Shown: in pieces, positions 28,741 through 42,297 of the stretch
Position numbering within the stretch: the first letter of the stretch is position 1
Layout: each line of letters opens with the position of its first letter
Assembly: GCA_029204225.1 (NCBI GenBank)
Contig: CM055104.1
Location: forward strand, 25,931,285 to 25,995,284
Direction of reading: 5' to 3'
Origin: Diphasiastrum complanatum
Taxonomy: Eukaryota; Streptophyta; Lycopodiopsida; Lycopodiales; Lycopodiaceae
Length of the DNA: 64,000 nucleotides
The notes under the pieces: generated by a model
The model's database searches: none
What the model was told of the DNA's origin: nothing
Seen by the model: only the letters and a program-made list of their open reading frames with translations
Program-made: the position numbers and the translations under genes

Positions 28741-31700
28741 ATGGCGGGTTGCATTCAAAGGCCTGCGCCTTCTGCGCTTTTTGCCTGCTCCTCTTCGCAG
28801 CCACACAAAACCTACACACCACTGCTTCATTCACCTCTCATTGCATTTGAGCAGAAGAAGTGGAGTTGTGGCGGAGGAGCATCACAGAAGAGCTCTTGTA
28901 CTTCAACGCCACTTTTGGTCGCAAACATTGCGCGAAGCAGCAGCAGCTCGGGATTGGAAACCCATACAAATTCTGTAACCACGGCTGCTGCTGCTGCTGC
29001 TGATGAAAGCAACCAAGATAACCGCCCGACTATTAGCAATGTGGTGAAAGTCAGGCATGCAGATCTCCTGGTACTCAGAATTGCTTTTCTAATGGCATAT
29101 CATCTTCATGTCCTATAGTTTAATGCAGACCCGTCTTGAGAAAAGTTTCGATTTCCTAAGGAAAACCAGTGGAGCCTCTTTTTTTCTCTTTTCAAATTGA
29201 GTATCAATAGCAAAATGCATTGTATTTTGAAATACAAAGGTGCAGAGTCTGACATCACTTTGATGGGTAAAGAGCCTCGTGTGTGTTTTAGTGAAAGAAA
29301 ACTAGACTTTGATGATTGGCCCTTATTGATCTAATGGAACAATGGTATGACAGGGATCTAATTGGGCCAATCAGATTGTGGCCCTTCATTTAGCAATTGC
29401 TAGCCAAGTTTGAAAGGGGGGTGGGTCCATTGCCCATCAACTCACTTGCTAAGGCTCAACAAATGGGCGGCAAGTGAAAGGTCCAAGCAAAGGGACTTGC
29501 TGCTCCTCTGCAACAGCCCTTAACTAGGACAAGGACGGGCTTGAGTGTTTGTGTTTTAGCCTTGCCTTTGGTACATTGCATAGATGCGATATAGACTGTT
29601 TTATTTTAATTCCAGCTAAATACAAGTGGCTCTTTCAAGTTGGAAAGTTCATGAATTGGCAATCCAACACTTTGTTTCCTTACTTCTGAAACTTTTTCAA
29701 GAAATACAAGTTTATCTTTTCCGTATCCAAAGAAATGTGTTTCTTCTGTTGAGAGAAAAGAGAGAGATGTGAGTTTGCAAACTATTTTAAATGATTTTAA
29801 AGACGTCTTTCCTAGCGATTTACCATCCGGGTTACCCCCGAGAAGAGAGGTAGATCATCCCATAGAACTAATACCCAGGACTAAACCTGTTAGTAAGCCT
29901 CCTTATAGGTTGAGCCATGCGGAACACCTAGAGGTAGAGCGGCAGCTGCAAGAGTATTTAGCTAAAGGGTTTATACGCCCCAGTAAGTCACCATGGGCTG
30001 CGCTCATTTTCTTGGTTAAGAAAAAAGATGGGTCCATGCGTGCATAGACTATAGGGCCTTAAATAAACTCACAATTAAGGATAAGTATCCTTTGCCCAGG
30101 ATTGATGAGATCTTTGATCAACTCAAGGGGGCAAAGTATTTTACTAAGATCGATCTTAGGTCTGGATATCATTAGGTACGTATTAAAGAAGATGACGTTC
30201 CGTTAACGGCTTTTCGTTCACGGAATGGTCATTACGAATTTTTGGTTCTCCCCTTTCGATTAACCAATGCCCTAGCAACATTTATGAGGTTGATGAACAC
30301 CGTGTTCAGACATCTTTTGGGCAAGTTTGTATTAATCTACCTTGATGATATCCTGGTCTTTAGTCGTACTAAAGAAGAGCATTTTGAACACTTACGCCAA
30401 GTGTTCCAGGTCCAAAGAGAAAATTCCTTGTTTGAAAAGGAATCAAAATGTGAGTTCTTCAAGGAAGAGATTCACTACCTCGGACATATTATCTCCGCTG
30501 AGGGGATCGGGATGGATCTTGAAAAGGTAGCCGCAATTATGCGGTGGCCAGCACCAACTTCGTTGGAAGAGCTGCAGATCTTCCTCGGATTGGCGGGTTT
30601 TTACAGGAGGTTTATCCATCAGTATGCCCTCTTGACTGCTCTTTTGACAGACCTGCTCAAGAGTAAGGGCAAATACTTTAGTTGGGGGCCCAAACAACAA
30701 GCGAGCTTTGAAAATCTAAAGGCTGTGATTGCAACTGCTCCTATCATAAGTTTAGTTGATCCAAATGAAGCATTCATAGTAGAGACCGATGCCAGTGAAC
30801 AGGCAATCGGTGCTGTTCTTACTCAACACGACTGTCCAGTCGCGTTTGAGAGTAAGAAACTGGATAAACACCAGTTGAATTATTCCACTTATGAGAAGGA
30901 GTTGTTCGCAATAGTCTATGCTCTTAAGAAATGGAGGCACTACCTCTATGGAGCTAAGCTTGAGATCGTGTTTGATCAAGAAAGTATCAAGTGGCTTTCC
31001 TCCCAAAGTGACTTGAAAGGAAGAAAAGCTTGCTGGGCCGAACTGCTCCAGGGGTTTGACTATCAACTAAGGTATAGGAAAGGGCGCTACAATGTGGTAG
31101 CAGATGCCCTGAGTCAAATGCCCATGGTAAGCAGTTTTACGGCATTCAGGAGTGAATTCTTGGAATCACTCAGAGGAAAGTGTGTTAGTGATTCTCACTA
31201 CGCACCTGTGTGGCAGGCTATTGAGCAAAGGAATTCCACAACCACACCAGGGCCATCGGAAGATGTTGCAGGGCCATCGAAAGATGTTGCAGTGAGGACG
31301 GGTACCTCCTTTATAAAGGGAGAGTATGTGTACCCAAGGACGGTGACTTTAGGCGCCAAATTCTTGAGGAAAGTCATGACTGTCCTAGTGCAGGGCATCC
31401 CGGGATAAAGAGGGCCTATGCTCTTGCAAAGAATAAGTTTTCTTGCCTAGTATGCAGAAAGACGTACAAGAGTACGTGTTAAGGTGCACCACATGCCAGG
31501 CCATAAAGGCTGAACTTCTCAAGGTAGGCGGGCTCCTCCAGCCACTCGAGATACCCGGTGGTAGATGGGAGAGTATCAGCATGGATTTTATAGTGGGGTT
31601 ACCGAGAACGAGTAAAGGCCATGACTCGATCTGGGTAGTTGTAGACCGATTGACCAAGATGGTGCGGTTTGTACCGACCAAGAAAACTGTTACAGCTCTA

Positions 31701-34700
31701 GAAGTCGCCAGGCTTTTTGTAGAAAACATCTATAAGCTATATGGACTTCCCGCTAATATAATTAGCGATCGAGATTCAAAGTTTACAGGTAACTTTTGAA
31801 GAGCGTTGTTTAACAAGTTAGAAACTAAGTTGTCTATGAGCTCCACTGATCATCCCGAAACGGATGGTCAAACGGAAAGGGTCAATTAGCTTCTAGATGA
31901 TATGCTACGAGCATATGTTAGTAAAAAGCAAACCAATTGGGAAGAATATCTTCCGCTTTTGGAATTTGCTTATAATAGCACTAAACATACCACTACAGGG
32001 TATAGTCCATTCATGCTAATGTATGGATTTCAGCCTAGAGCCCCTATGGCTGTAGGGCTTAGGAAGGAAAAAGTACAGAGTGTAGAGAGTTTCTTGAGGA
32101 TATGGAAACTATGATCAAGATAGCTAAAGCTAATGTGAAGCAAGCACAAGCGTGAGCTAAGCATTATGCGGATAAAACCTGTAGGGATGTGACCTTTCAA
32201 GAAGGTGATCGGGTGTTTCTGAAAGTTCCTGAAGACTCTACCACTCTAAGCACAGGCAAGTGTCCTAAGTTGTCCCCAAGGTATTGTGGTCCCTTCACAA
32301 TACTTAAGAGAATTGGAAGTTCTGCTTACCAGCTAGCTTTTCCAGAATCCGCAAAGGTACCTCCGGTCTTTCATGTCAGTCAACTGAAGGGAGATGTTAT
32401 GGCCATTGGCAACCACAGGGATACTAGTGACTCGTTAGACCCTAGGGGGTCCCGGCGGGGTGACATTCAGCCCCGTAGTTCGGGATAATAACCCTTAGGG
32501 ACTAGGATCTAGAGGGCTTGGTCTATATTCATAGGGAGTGCCACTAAGTGGAGGGCACCCTTAGATGCTAAGGGTGGGTCCCTAAAGTTAGGTAGGACCT
32601 GTGTGCCACATGCTCAGTTTGCATGAGGGACATCCACATGCACAGTGACAACTGTGCGTGTGAGAGGAGTGCATGGCCTCCTGAAGGCTGGGCGCTGGTC
32701 CTATATGGTGGCCTGTGAATGTAGAGCCAGGTACAGGATTGTGGGTGGAGATCTAGAGTCACTCTTCTTCTGTGTGGGTTCTTCTTCCATTGATTCTAAT
32801 AACCGCTCTACTTCCCTCTCCCTCAAACACTCTTCTAAGTTCTTAACATCTAAGAAATAGAAATCTAATATCTATTCACACACACACACACACACACACA
32901 CATGTCTCTCTCTCTCTCTCTCTCTCTCTCTGGCGCGGAACTCTCGGGACTGAAACTCTGTCGCGAGGATGTCCGACGAGCAGGTAACGAGTTTTTTTTT
33001 TTTTTAAAACGGTTCGAACAACAAAAAACGGTTTGAAGCGGGCCGGTTCGAACGGGACGTTCTAATCGCGGTTCTTTCAACGAATTGTGATTCGACACAA
33101 CATTGGTTGTGCACATTTGCCCTTATTAAATGTGTTGGCACTGGCCTGCATTCGAAATCCACTGCATTTCACCTGTCTTCAGCCGATCACACTTTATCAC
33201 CTTCCTGAAAATCATATAGATGGTATATCTCCAGCATGAAGTTAGACCCAATTCTAATGGGTCAGAAAAAAATGCTGATCAGTAATTTTCCATAGACTAA
33301 AAATGCCTAATAAAGCCATTGGACACACTGATCGGCCGGTATTTTACTTAGTTAAAAACTAAGTCTTAGGAATGCCGATCTGTATTTATCAGTTTGTGCA
33401 GAACTTAAAAGTAATTTTGCAAACTTATAGAAATTCTATGTACAAAACATATTTACAAGTATGTACATATATATACACCAGGTCCACATTACCTTTGATT
33501 TCATCAAAGATAGAAATCTATCCTGGAAAACTCTGATTTTCAGATTTAACAAACTGTTAAACTTGCTATGACTTTCAATCGATAATATGTTTGTAAAAAT
33601 ATCTGCTGCCATGAACTGAGTTCTGCAAAATATAAGTACAATCTCTTGACTAAGAATTTTGTCTCTGACATAGTGGTACTTTATCTCAATGTGTTTGGAC
33701 CTAGAATGAAACCTAGGATTAAGAGATAAAGCGATAGTACTCTAATTATCACAAAAAACCGTTCTGGGCTGTGATTGAGAAAGACCAAGATCTTATAAGA
33801 TGCGTCTTAACCAGATTAATTCTTTTGCAGCATATGTAGCAGCTATGTACTCAACTTCCGTAGGATAAAGCAATACAAGCCTGTCTTTTACTATTCCAAG
33901 AAATAGGACCATAGTTGTATAAAAATACATAACGTGAAGTTGACCTCCAAGTGTCAATTGACATCTCCGGCCCAATCTGCATCCGTATATCCTTCAAGTA
34001 AAAATTGATTATTGACAGTTAAGCTGTCTTCATACTAGATGCATAAATTCTTGGTTAACTGTAAGTATCGAAGAGCTTCCAATGAATAAAACCAAGGTTT
34101 GACATATATTTGTTTAACGTACTGATAGAAAATGCAATATCAGGCCTAGTACATATCATGGCATATATCAATGAGCCAATAATCGAGAAATAAGGATACA
34201 ACTTCAATTTGCTCCACTTCTTCTTGAGATTGTGGAAATTGATCCTTAGAAAATCTCAAACCTGGATCCATCGGGTTGCAATTTGCCATGCTATGCTTCT
34301 CCAGTAAGTTCCATATCTTTGTTGATTGATGAAAATCTGTCTCTTGTCCCGATCTGTATCAATTTGTATTCCAAGGCAAAAAATTTGTCTCCTGTCCCGA
34401 TCTGCATCAATTTGTCATATCAAACTCATTTGAAAACATAGCTTTAGTATCATTCAATAATGAAATACAATTGCTGAAAAGTATATTATTATCAACATAT
34501 AAATTGATGATAATGAAGGGTGATGCTACTGCTTTGAAACTGTGTCAATTGAACTAGGTATAAAACCATGATCAATAAAAAATGTACTGATCTTGTGGAA
34601 CCATGCTCGTGCAGACTGCTTAAGCCCGTAAAGTTCTATGAAGTTTGCACACTTGATGATCGTTGCCCCTTTCTTCAATGGCACCATGCAGAAATGTTGT

Positions 34701-37700
34701 CTGAGCATCCATTTGGTGCACTTCAAGGTCTGCCGTAGCTGCAAATGTTAAAAGAAGTCTGCTAGAAGCAAGCTTGACTATGGGACTAAAAGTTTCCGTG
34801 AAGTCAATCTTAGGAATCTGAGAAAAACCCTTGCCATTTGATTGAGCTTTCCATCTGTCAATCTTCCCATCAGCTTTGTACTTGATTCTGAAAATCCATT
34901 TGCACCTTTGATCATTGAGATGTTTTGGCTCTTCATGGGGGAACTCGACTCTGTTGCTTTGCCTATGATTGTATTTGGTGATCTTTAGTAATCTTTGAAG
35001 GAGATTGTTCATTATTCATCAACTATATAGTCTTTCTATGCTTTATGTGATACCATATTTGTGAATCTATTCATAACACTTAGTACTAAGTAGGCCACCG
35101 GTGCTGTACCCTTTTTCTGAATTCTTGAATTCTGAATTCAAATTTCCTCAGGAGCAAAATCACAGGACCGAAGCACAAGACCCTGATAATGATGATGTGT
35201 TAGTACGTTTCTTGACGGGTTCTACCCTTGCTCCTCATCCTACTATGCTTGATTTAGTCCATGATCATACAGAAGAATCCAAAAATAATTTGATGGTATT
35301 TGAAGCATGCCATCCAGCAGCAAAAAATTTCAAATCCAGTCAAGATGAGGAGGGAAAGCTGACCAATTGTCGTTTGGAGGATGACCTCCTTTGGAAATTT
35401 CTGAATTCACGTAATGGAATCGTGGATCCTTATCAAGGACATGTCCGTAATGGGAAAACACAGCATTTGATTCTACATGAGGAGTCGATGCTCAGCAAGA
35501 ATTCAAGTCAGAACAATGTGATGCAAAAGTGGCCAAAAGGGAAATCAATGAGCGATGAGGATCCTAGTGAAAGGAGCCAAACCCATATAGAAAAGGTACA
35601 GAGAAATCTTTCCGAGAATTTTTTAGAAAGGGGATACTCCAACAATGGGGTACAATTTATTTATGACCATGAAAATCTGTTGAGAAAAATTGAGAAATGT
35701 TTGGCCGACAATCAGTCCCTGGAGAACCATCTGGATTCTTTTTCAGGAGAGATAAACACAGATAATGGCAACCTTATGATGCAGATTCTAGGAGAGAAAC
35801 AATTAGCGCTGCAAGCACTCTCATTATTTCATTGGATGCAGTCACACGATCCTTGCCTATTGAATACAAGAAGTTATTCCATTATCTTCAAGTATCTTGG
35901 CCAGGAAGGATTGTCAGAACTAGCCTTGAAGCTCTTTGAGCACATGCCACAAGAAGAAAGCTATCACTGTGTCAATGTCTACAACTCTTTGATTGGAGCA
36001 CTGCTAACTTGCGGCAGGTTTGTGTCAATTAGGCATTTTTCTTGATTATAGTATTTTCATCACCAAATCTGCTTAAGCATCTTGGTTTAGAGTATCACTT
36101 AGAAGTTGCAATAAGATATGCTGTCATAACTGGTGTGCACATCATGTGCTTTGGTAGGATCACTTTGTGGAGTCTTGATCTGCTTTTCCTTGTTTTGGTG
36201 TCGATCTACAAATCTTTATTTACCCATCAAATTTCTAACTTGTTGAAGATGATTTTGTATTTGGATTATGGTTTTATATTTTTTATAGTGTTTTTCTATA
36301 AAACAGCCAGCTATGAGAAACCAAAATTAAGCTGTATCCTCTCAAGCATTTGACCTATTATTGAATGCCTAGACAAAGAAATACACTGATTTTGACTTCA
36401 GAGCTTCGATCGAAATCTCCTGAGTTAATGAAACATTCTCCATTGGGGCAAGAAGCCCATTCATTCAAAAGTATATGCAAAGTACTGACAAGTAGCTAGC
36501 TTTCACTGCTCAGAACTTATGGCTCAAACCAAAATCAATGAAAAAGTGCAATCCCTTATGATAGCAAGTTGTTATCACGTGAAATCAGAGAATGTCATTG
36601 GCTAAAGGTCACATTGTGTTACTTGAAGTTTTGAAGTTTGAATTATGACTCTTTCAAGCACTCAACGCATACTTCATTTGTCGCTAAAATTACCTAAGAC
36701 TTTTCCACTTGAAACTAAAAGATCTTTGTTTTTTCATCGTGTAGGTCACATGAAGTTTTAATGTTGCTTAAGCAGTTGGACAGGAAAGGTGTCAAACCAG
36801 ATCATGTGATGCTCAGCTTACTTATAACAGCTGCAAGGAAAGGAAAATACGGCCTCAAATGTGCTTGGAATCTTTTCAGATTGTTAACTAAAACCCCTGA
36901 TGAAACTTCAAGTATTGTTGCTTTTGGAGCTCTCATAAAAGCTTTCTGTGATGAAGGACTTCACAAAGAAGGTCTTTTGTTAGCAGTTGAATTAGAAAAG
37001 TCAGGAATTCCACTCAATGCTGTGATATATAATACGCTGATTGATGCTTATGGTAAGTCAGAAGAACTTGAAGAGGCAGAGGGCCTGTTTTCAGAGATGG
37101 TGACCAAAGGCTTGCATCCTAATGAATCAACTTACAATGCCCTGATTAATGCATATGGCAGGATAGGACAATATGAGATAGGGGAAGCAATGCTTAAGGA
37201 GATGCTTGCAGCAAAATTAAATCCAAATGTGATAACCTACACAGCACTAATGAATGCTTATGGAAAACAGAAATTGAGTTTAAAAGCAGCAGATGTGTTT
37301 TTGAGAATGAAGAATAACGGAATTGCTCCAAATGCTTATGCATACACAGTTCTCATCCATGCTTATTCTGAAGGGAGGTGGCATGAAAAAGCTGCAATGG
37401 CTTTTGAAAACATGAAAAAGGAAGGCTTGACTCCTACAGTCGAGACATATACGGCATTACTGGATGGATTTAGACAGGCAGGTGACATTGAAAGGGTGAA
37501 AGAGATCTGGAAAGAAATGAGGGAGTGTGGATGTCTTGGCACAAGAATCACATTTAACGTCCTTGTGGATTCATTTGCAAAACAAGGACTTTACGGGGAT
37601 GCCAGAGATATCATCCATGAATTTGGGAAGTTGGGTTTGAAACCTGATCAAATGACTTATAACATGCTGATCAATGCTTATGCGAGGGGGGTGCGGCATA

Positions 37701-38005
37701 ATCAAGCTCCTAGCATCATCAAAGAGATGCAAGTCGCAGGCTTCAAGCCAGATTCTTATACTTACTCAACGCTTGTATATGCATTTATTCGAGTTCGCGA
37801 TTTTACAAAGGCTCTTAAGTATCACAATGAGATGTGTAAAACAAAGCAAATGCCAGACTCAAAATCTTACAAAAAGATGAAAGCCATTTTGGAAGCAAAA
37901 CTTGCAAGAAAGCTCGAAAATGACAAGAAAGCCAACCTGGGTCAGCTATGGAAATGCCAGGGGTCTTCTAAACCAGCAAAAAAGTCATTTTGGAAGAATA
38001 AATAA
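28741..38005 (+). CDS. EMB1006: P-class PPR protein, EMB1006-like, three exons
   Basis: Exons: 28,741 to about 29,070, 35,152-36,017 and 36,745-38,005, giving about 818 residues. The last junction is certain (CAG|GTTTGT and GTAG|GTCAC, phase 2, restoring an Arg codon inside a PPR motif); the second exon begins after TTTCCTCAG; the first donor is uncertain (CTG|GTACTC at 29,070 or GTG|GTGAAA at 29,043, both phase 0). Residues 1-80 are rich in Ser, Ala and Thr with few acids, like a chloroplast transit peptide. About eleven 35-residue PPR motifs run from the end of exon 2 to the end (e.g. [18 protein letters not shown]). The order [28 protein letters not shown] and the FWK end resemble Arabidopsis EMB1006 (At5g50280, about 720 residues), as remembered. 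PPR proteins bind organelle RNA one base per repeat. The frame is intact. The orthology call is from memory of the family, not a search. Confidence 0.85.
29769..32487 (+). pseudogene. Ty3/gypsy pol in intron 1 of the PPR gene
   Basis: Domain order: RT start ([14 protein letters not shown]-like, [11 protein letters not shown]), [11 protein letters not shown] with a stop after it, catalytic YLDDILVFS near 30,338, RNase H ([14 protein letters not shown] and [19 protein letters not shown]) near 30,780-30,940, integrase zinc finger [12 protein letters not shown] near 31,377 and RCTTCQ near 31,485, integrase core MDFIVGLP and [10 protein letters not shown], then [14 protein letters not shown], and a C-terminal [11 protein letters not shown], RNase H and integrase would copy and insert the element. 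One long frame is open from 30,242 to 31,408, but at least four stops or shifts (near 30,048, 30,172, 31,400, 31,798, 31,887) break the whole. Gag and protease are absent. No chromodomain was seen after FHVSQL. Confidence 0.88.
32488..33110 (+). repeat. Possible 3' LTR/flank of the gypsy element with (CA)n(TC)n
   Basis: Non-coding sequence after the pol stop, including a compound microsatellite at 32,877-32,931. A 3' LTR is expected here, but no second copy is present to define it. Confidence 0.3.
32877..32931. repeat. (CA)n(TC)n microsatellite
   Basis: CA run to 32,902 then TC run from 32,904. Confidence 0.95.
33560..35012 (-). pseudogene. Copia RT-RNase H fragment in intron 1
   Basis: Read on the minus strand: [56 protein letters not shown], all from the copia reverse transcriptase N-terminal half, then ([14 protein letters not shown]) near 34,620-34,560, and RNase H remnants ([19 protein letters not shown]) near 33,890-33,800, ending near 33,600. 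Reverse transcriptase copies RNA to DNA. The YVDD active-site block is displaced and the frame is broken repeatedly. No LTR, PPT, gag or integrase was found, so this is a truncated relic. It is antisense to the host gene. Confidence 0.75.
36018..36744 (+). other. Intron 2 of the PPR gene
   Basis: Bounded by CAG|GTTTGT at 36,017/36,018 and GTGTAG|GTCAC at 36,744/36,745. AT-rich; a 103-codon open frame inside has no recognisable content. Confidence 0.85.
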
Positions 38006-38449
38006 TCTGCTAAGGTTGAAAGTTTTATGTTCATTTCTAACATGCTACTTCTGCAGACTATGCCATTTGGCAGAACCATAACTGCTCAAAATGAAGGTGC
38101 CTCAGACATTGTTGCAATATTCAGGTTCTTACTTTTTTATCTGCTCCTCTAATGAAGCAATTTCCATTAGTTATTCATGTGTTTCACGAAGAATTCTAAT
38201 CTTGCACCTTTGGAATACAAAGAACAGTTTGTTTATCTCAACTAAATTGCAGATTTAAGCTGTAGTCTGGGAAAACATTGTATTTCTGGGTTCAGACTTT
38301 GGTTTTGGAGTGCGCACTCTATACCCTAGGGTTAGTGGTAATGCTATAAATCCTCTCCCACAAGTTTCTTCTACAGAAGTGAATTGGAATTGTAATGTTC
38401 TGCTTGATTGGTGATTTTTTTTTTTTACAACCATGAAAATGGAGTCCAG

Positions 38450-39588
38450 AAGTTGGCCTGTTATGTCTTCCTACTGATGAAAGGACTTGATCAGAGCCTG
38501 TGTGAATTTGACAGGTTGGACTTCATCCTGAACTCCAGTCATGGAAAGTATTGTAGAAGGAACGTGGCCTTTTTGACTGTTACGAGTAAACTTGGGTTCA
38601 CTCACGAGGCCCTTATGCTTAAGCGATTGTCTGTGATAAATCAAGCCCTTGAAGGTGGTGGATGTTCACTCTCGCTCAAAACTGAAACAGATACTTGTGG
38701 CATTAGAGATGGTGATCGTGGCTTTCAAATCAACAATAATCCGGTACTTACAATTGGGCATAGTAACAACTCTTAGTGGTACTTGGATTATTTGGAAAAG
38801 GTGGTTATGAATACTCCCAGTTAGATTTGGCCTGACGAAGTTTTTTCTTTCTGAAAATATAAGCTGGAGCTTCATTTTGGTTGACAATTTTGTTAAGATA
38901 TCCTTACAGTTTCTAGAAATTCTTAAGGAGGATCTTAGAGATTTGAATCTATTAGTCTCTCCAAACTCTCTGCAAAATTTTGCTCAATCATGTTCATGTT
39001 TCTGTTCATATATAGGTTTTCATACTTTATCTGATGATCTCATTGCAGCAAATGGAACAGAAAGTGGAATCATATCTGAAATGGTCTGTTTCTTTTTCCA
39101 AATTTTGTATTTGCTCATGTGCTTATTGCTGCATGGCTTGTGAGCATCTATTAACTGTTTGGAGACTGTGAAAAATTGAGCTGATGGCCTGTCATGTATT
39201 TAACCACGGCCAGTTTTTTTCAACGGCTGACATTTCAGAGCTTGTATTGCCTTCTCTGAAAATGTGAGATAATGAATTGTTGAACCACATATTACAGGAA
39301 GATCAACAAAATGATTTTGCCAAAGACTATGCTCTAACTATTTGGTTAGCGGAATTTTTGGAGGACACACTGTCCAACGGCACTTGTGAAAGCTATGCGG
39401 AGCTTAATGGTTCCTGGGCACTGAAATTAACTAGCGGGTGCAAACAAACTCTTCAAAATGCTAAAAACATATTAGCTTCACTTGCGCTAACCCATCCAAA
39501 GCTGCAGCGCATGGGAGAGATGGAGAGAAAGAGAGATTTATCTCTCAACGAACGACTTTCTAATTTTTTCAGTAGATCCCCTGTTTGA
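38450..39588 (+). CDS. Unknown product, three splice-consistent exons
   Basis: Exon A 38,450-38,711 (after GTCCAG; donor G|GTGATC, phase 1), exon B 39,016-39,083 (after TATATAG; donor ATG|GTCTGT, phase 0) and exon C 39,298-39,588 (after ATTACAG) join into one open frame ending in TGA. Exon C reads DYALTIWLAEFLEDTLSNG, ALTHPKLQRMGEMERKR and LSNFFSRSPV. A further exon-like piece, 38,056-38,125 (MPFGRTITAQNEGA), sits between TTCTGCAG and a GT, but its phase does not match exon A. There is no clear start codon. It begins only about 50 bp after the PPR stop on the same strand, so it may be 3' exons of a longer transcript, or the end of a separate gene. I do not recognise the family. Confidence 0.4.
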
Positions 39589-39599
39589 GGGCGCCCACC

Positions 39600-42297
39600 T
39601 ACTTCTCTGATGACAGCTTTATTTCCAACTTCACAACAAACAGCTCTTGGCTGTCTTTAGAAAGTTAGATTTGTTAATGCAAGGATTGGTAAACTAAAAG
39701 ACATTTGCTGTATTATACATTGCCATTACAATTTGAATTGCATGAATATCGAGAATTATAATGCCAGTTCATGAAGAGGAGTGATGGTTGGCAAAAAGAA
39801 GAACACGTATGGATAGTTATTTTTCCACCAAAAAGTTGAGGATTTGGTCGAATTGCGGAAGAGTGTTGCGGGAGTGAACCAATGGCTCAATTTTTCAAGT
39901 ATCCTTAAGCTATTCTATTCAGCTTGACAAATTAGTTACTCATGTGTTTTCTTGCGAACTTTCAGAAAGATTCAAAGTGATATTTCCTCTGTGCTTGAGG
40001 GATGGATTAAGTCCAACAACCAACCAATTGATTTTTTTTAGTTTAGAGGAACTTTAGGACGAGAATCTGACAACCTAATGAGTCTGATCAGACCTGCAAA
40101 ACCACTTTTTTGTCGCCTGAAACTCAGATCAAAACATTATATTTGATGATCCAAACTCAAATCTACCCATTTTTAGTTGACAACAATAGAAGTGATCGAC
40201 ACAATCACCACAACACAACATCAAGCACTTCGAGACAAGAACTGAAACAATTGCTCTCCAAAACTGTGTATTCACCCTATATTTATCCAAGCACAAGAAA
40301 GGCTAACTAAATAGCAACTAAAGACTCAAGAAAGATCCGCCCACTGTCTAAAAACAGGAGAGAGAGAGAGATAGAGAGAGAGGAACCGTCAAACTGGTGA
40401 ATTCTGGAATTTGGCAGCCAAAGAGCTAATTCTGCTTGGATGAATTTGTGACATAAATTTCAAGTTCCAAGACAAGAATCCGACAGCTTGACTGATCCCA
40501 AGATTTTATCTGACATTCTCTTATGTTCTTGGCAAGACTCCATACAAGATGATGGATATTATCAATTCAAGTCTGTGGCTAAAGTCAAGCCTAAGATAGA
40601 TGACACATAGTAACCATCCAAATGGCCATGCATTGGCAGACGACTGAAAGTAGTTGGCAACAATATGTTTAAGAATTGTATTTCTCCAAGGCCTGAAGCA
40701 AATGAAAATGTCTTGCTATACAGACTTACTTTAAAAGTTGCAATGTTCCAGAAAATCTATTTGTAGGTATCTAAGTATTCTTGCAAAGAAGTTAATATGC
40801 TAGTTTTATAACATAAAGGCTGAAAATTTTCAATTCTTAGTACTTTAAAAGATTCAAACTACGTGCAATAAAATGCACGTGAGTTGGGTCAAGTTAGCGG
40901 GAGGCACTTGAAGTGCTATGCTCATTAAGGGCAGTGGAATTATGATTGCTTCCTGGCCTCTTATAAGCACGCGTAGAAAATAATTCATTAAATATTCTCC
41001 TATAAAAGTCAAATCTCATAGTGCCTATGTTCAATCTTGTAAAATCAAAAGAAGAAAGCATTTGAATCTTGTAAATTTCATTGAAAAGTTGTCCAAATTC
41101 TAAAAATCACATACAAACAAGCAAGAATTCTGAATTGTTTAAATTCAACTCTAGCTTAATGAGCCAAGTCAAGAGGATCAATTACATTGGAGATCTTTGG
41201 CCACTTCTTTTACTACCACTAATTTAGATTGCACTAAGATGTTATGCATAGATTTGGTCAAATTGGACTTCCAACCGCTTATGTAATTTTTCTTTCAGCA
41301 ACTCAATAATACAAATAAACACTTGACTTGGTGCATGTTCACACATTTCACACTTGGACTGCCCAATGATAAGATATTGATTTGTTGTAGCCCAACCCTT
41401 CAAACAAAGGATAACAATTAATGAGTGAAATTTTGTCCAACCATTTGGAAGGCTAGTTCATGTAAGAAACCTACATACCTACCATGCAACAATTGTTGAA
41501 ACTCTAGAAATTCATTTGGTGTCGTACAAGTTTGGAATCAATTATCTAAAAGAAAATTTTATTATGGGCTTAGTTTTACCAAGGAAAAGTTTGGGTTGGA
41601 ATGCTCTATGAAAGTTATGTAGATGGGAGACCGTAGACAAATAACATTGAAAACCCAAAATAGACATTGATATGATGGGAATAATTATTGCTTCTTTGCT
41701 TTATTCTCCAATCGTCATCATAGAATTAAGTGGAAAGAGCAATATCCAAACAACAATTCAAGAGGTAGGGTTGTTTCTAGTCAATGATTTGTCATAGGCT
41801 TCCTCTACTAGTAGCCCCAACAAAACACCCTCAAATTGGTGGGCAAGTGGTGATTTATCATCTTTCTAGCATCTAAACCACTATTTCAATCGACAATCTT
41901 TGCCAGGGAAACTAAGTTAGGAGCCAACGTAGTCCATACATGATGTCCAAAGTTTACGATTTTTTGAGAAGCCAATAGCAAACTAGATATTGGAACCGAA
42001 GGGCTATTTAAAACTCATGAGTTCAAAATAAAATTTTCTTATGTTTAAACAAATTTTCAATCATACTTTTGAGTAACGATTTTCTTATGCTTAGTTAGTT
42101 GTAGACTCTAGTTATAAGATAATGTTTTCTCCTGAGTAGGTGTTGGTGGATGGTTGCAATGTCTTAAGTGTCCTTTTCAACTCAAATGTTTGGATAATTT
42201 TAAGCATGTCACAAGTCAATTAGCTTTTATCTAAACTTTTCTACTAGTAAACTTTTGTATTAAAGTCCAAGTTGAACCATTTTCTTAAGCTTGATTC
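39600..42297. other. Intergenic, no gene recognised
   Basis: About 2.7 kb of AT-rich sequence with no domain, LTR or tRNA signal that I could support. A short GA run lies near 40,360. Confidence 0.5.

Noticed and set aside
28331-28830. Minus-strand open frames over the PPR promoter and exon 1
   Set aside because: They are antisense to a well-supported exon and promoter and have no domain.
35101-35151. In-frame extension upstream of PPR exon 2 as coding or as a separate gene start
   Set aside because: TTTCCTCAG just before 35,152 is a good acceptor and no ATG is present upstream in that frame.
36042-36353. 103-codon frame between PPR exons 2 and 3
   Set aside because: It lies within intron 2 and has no recognisable content.
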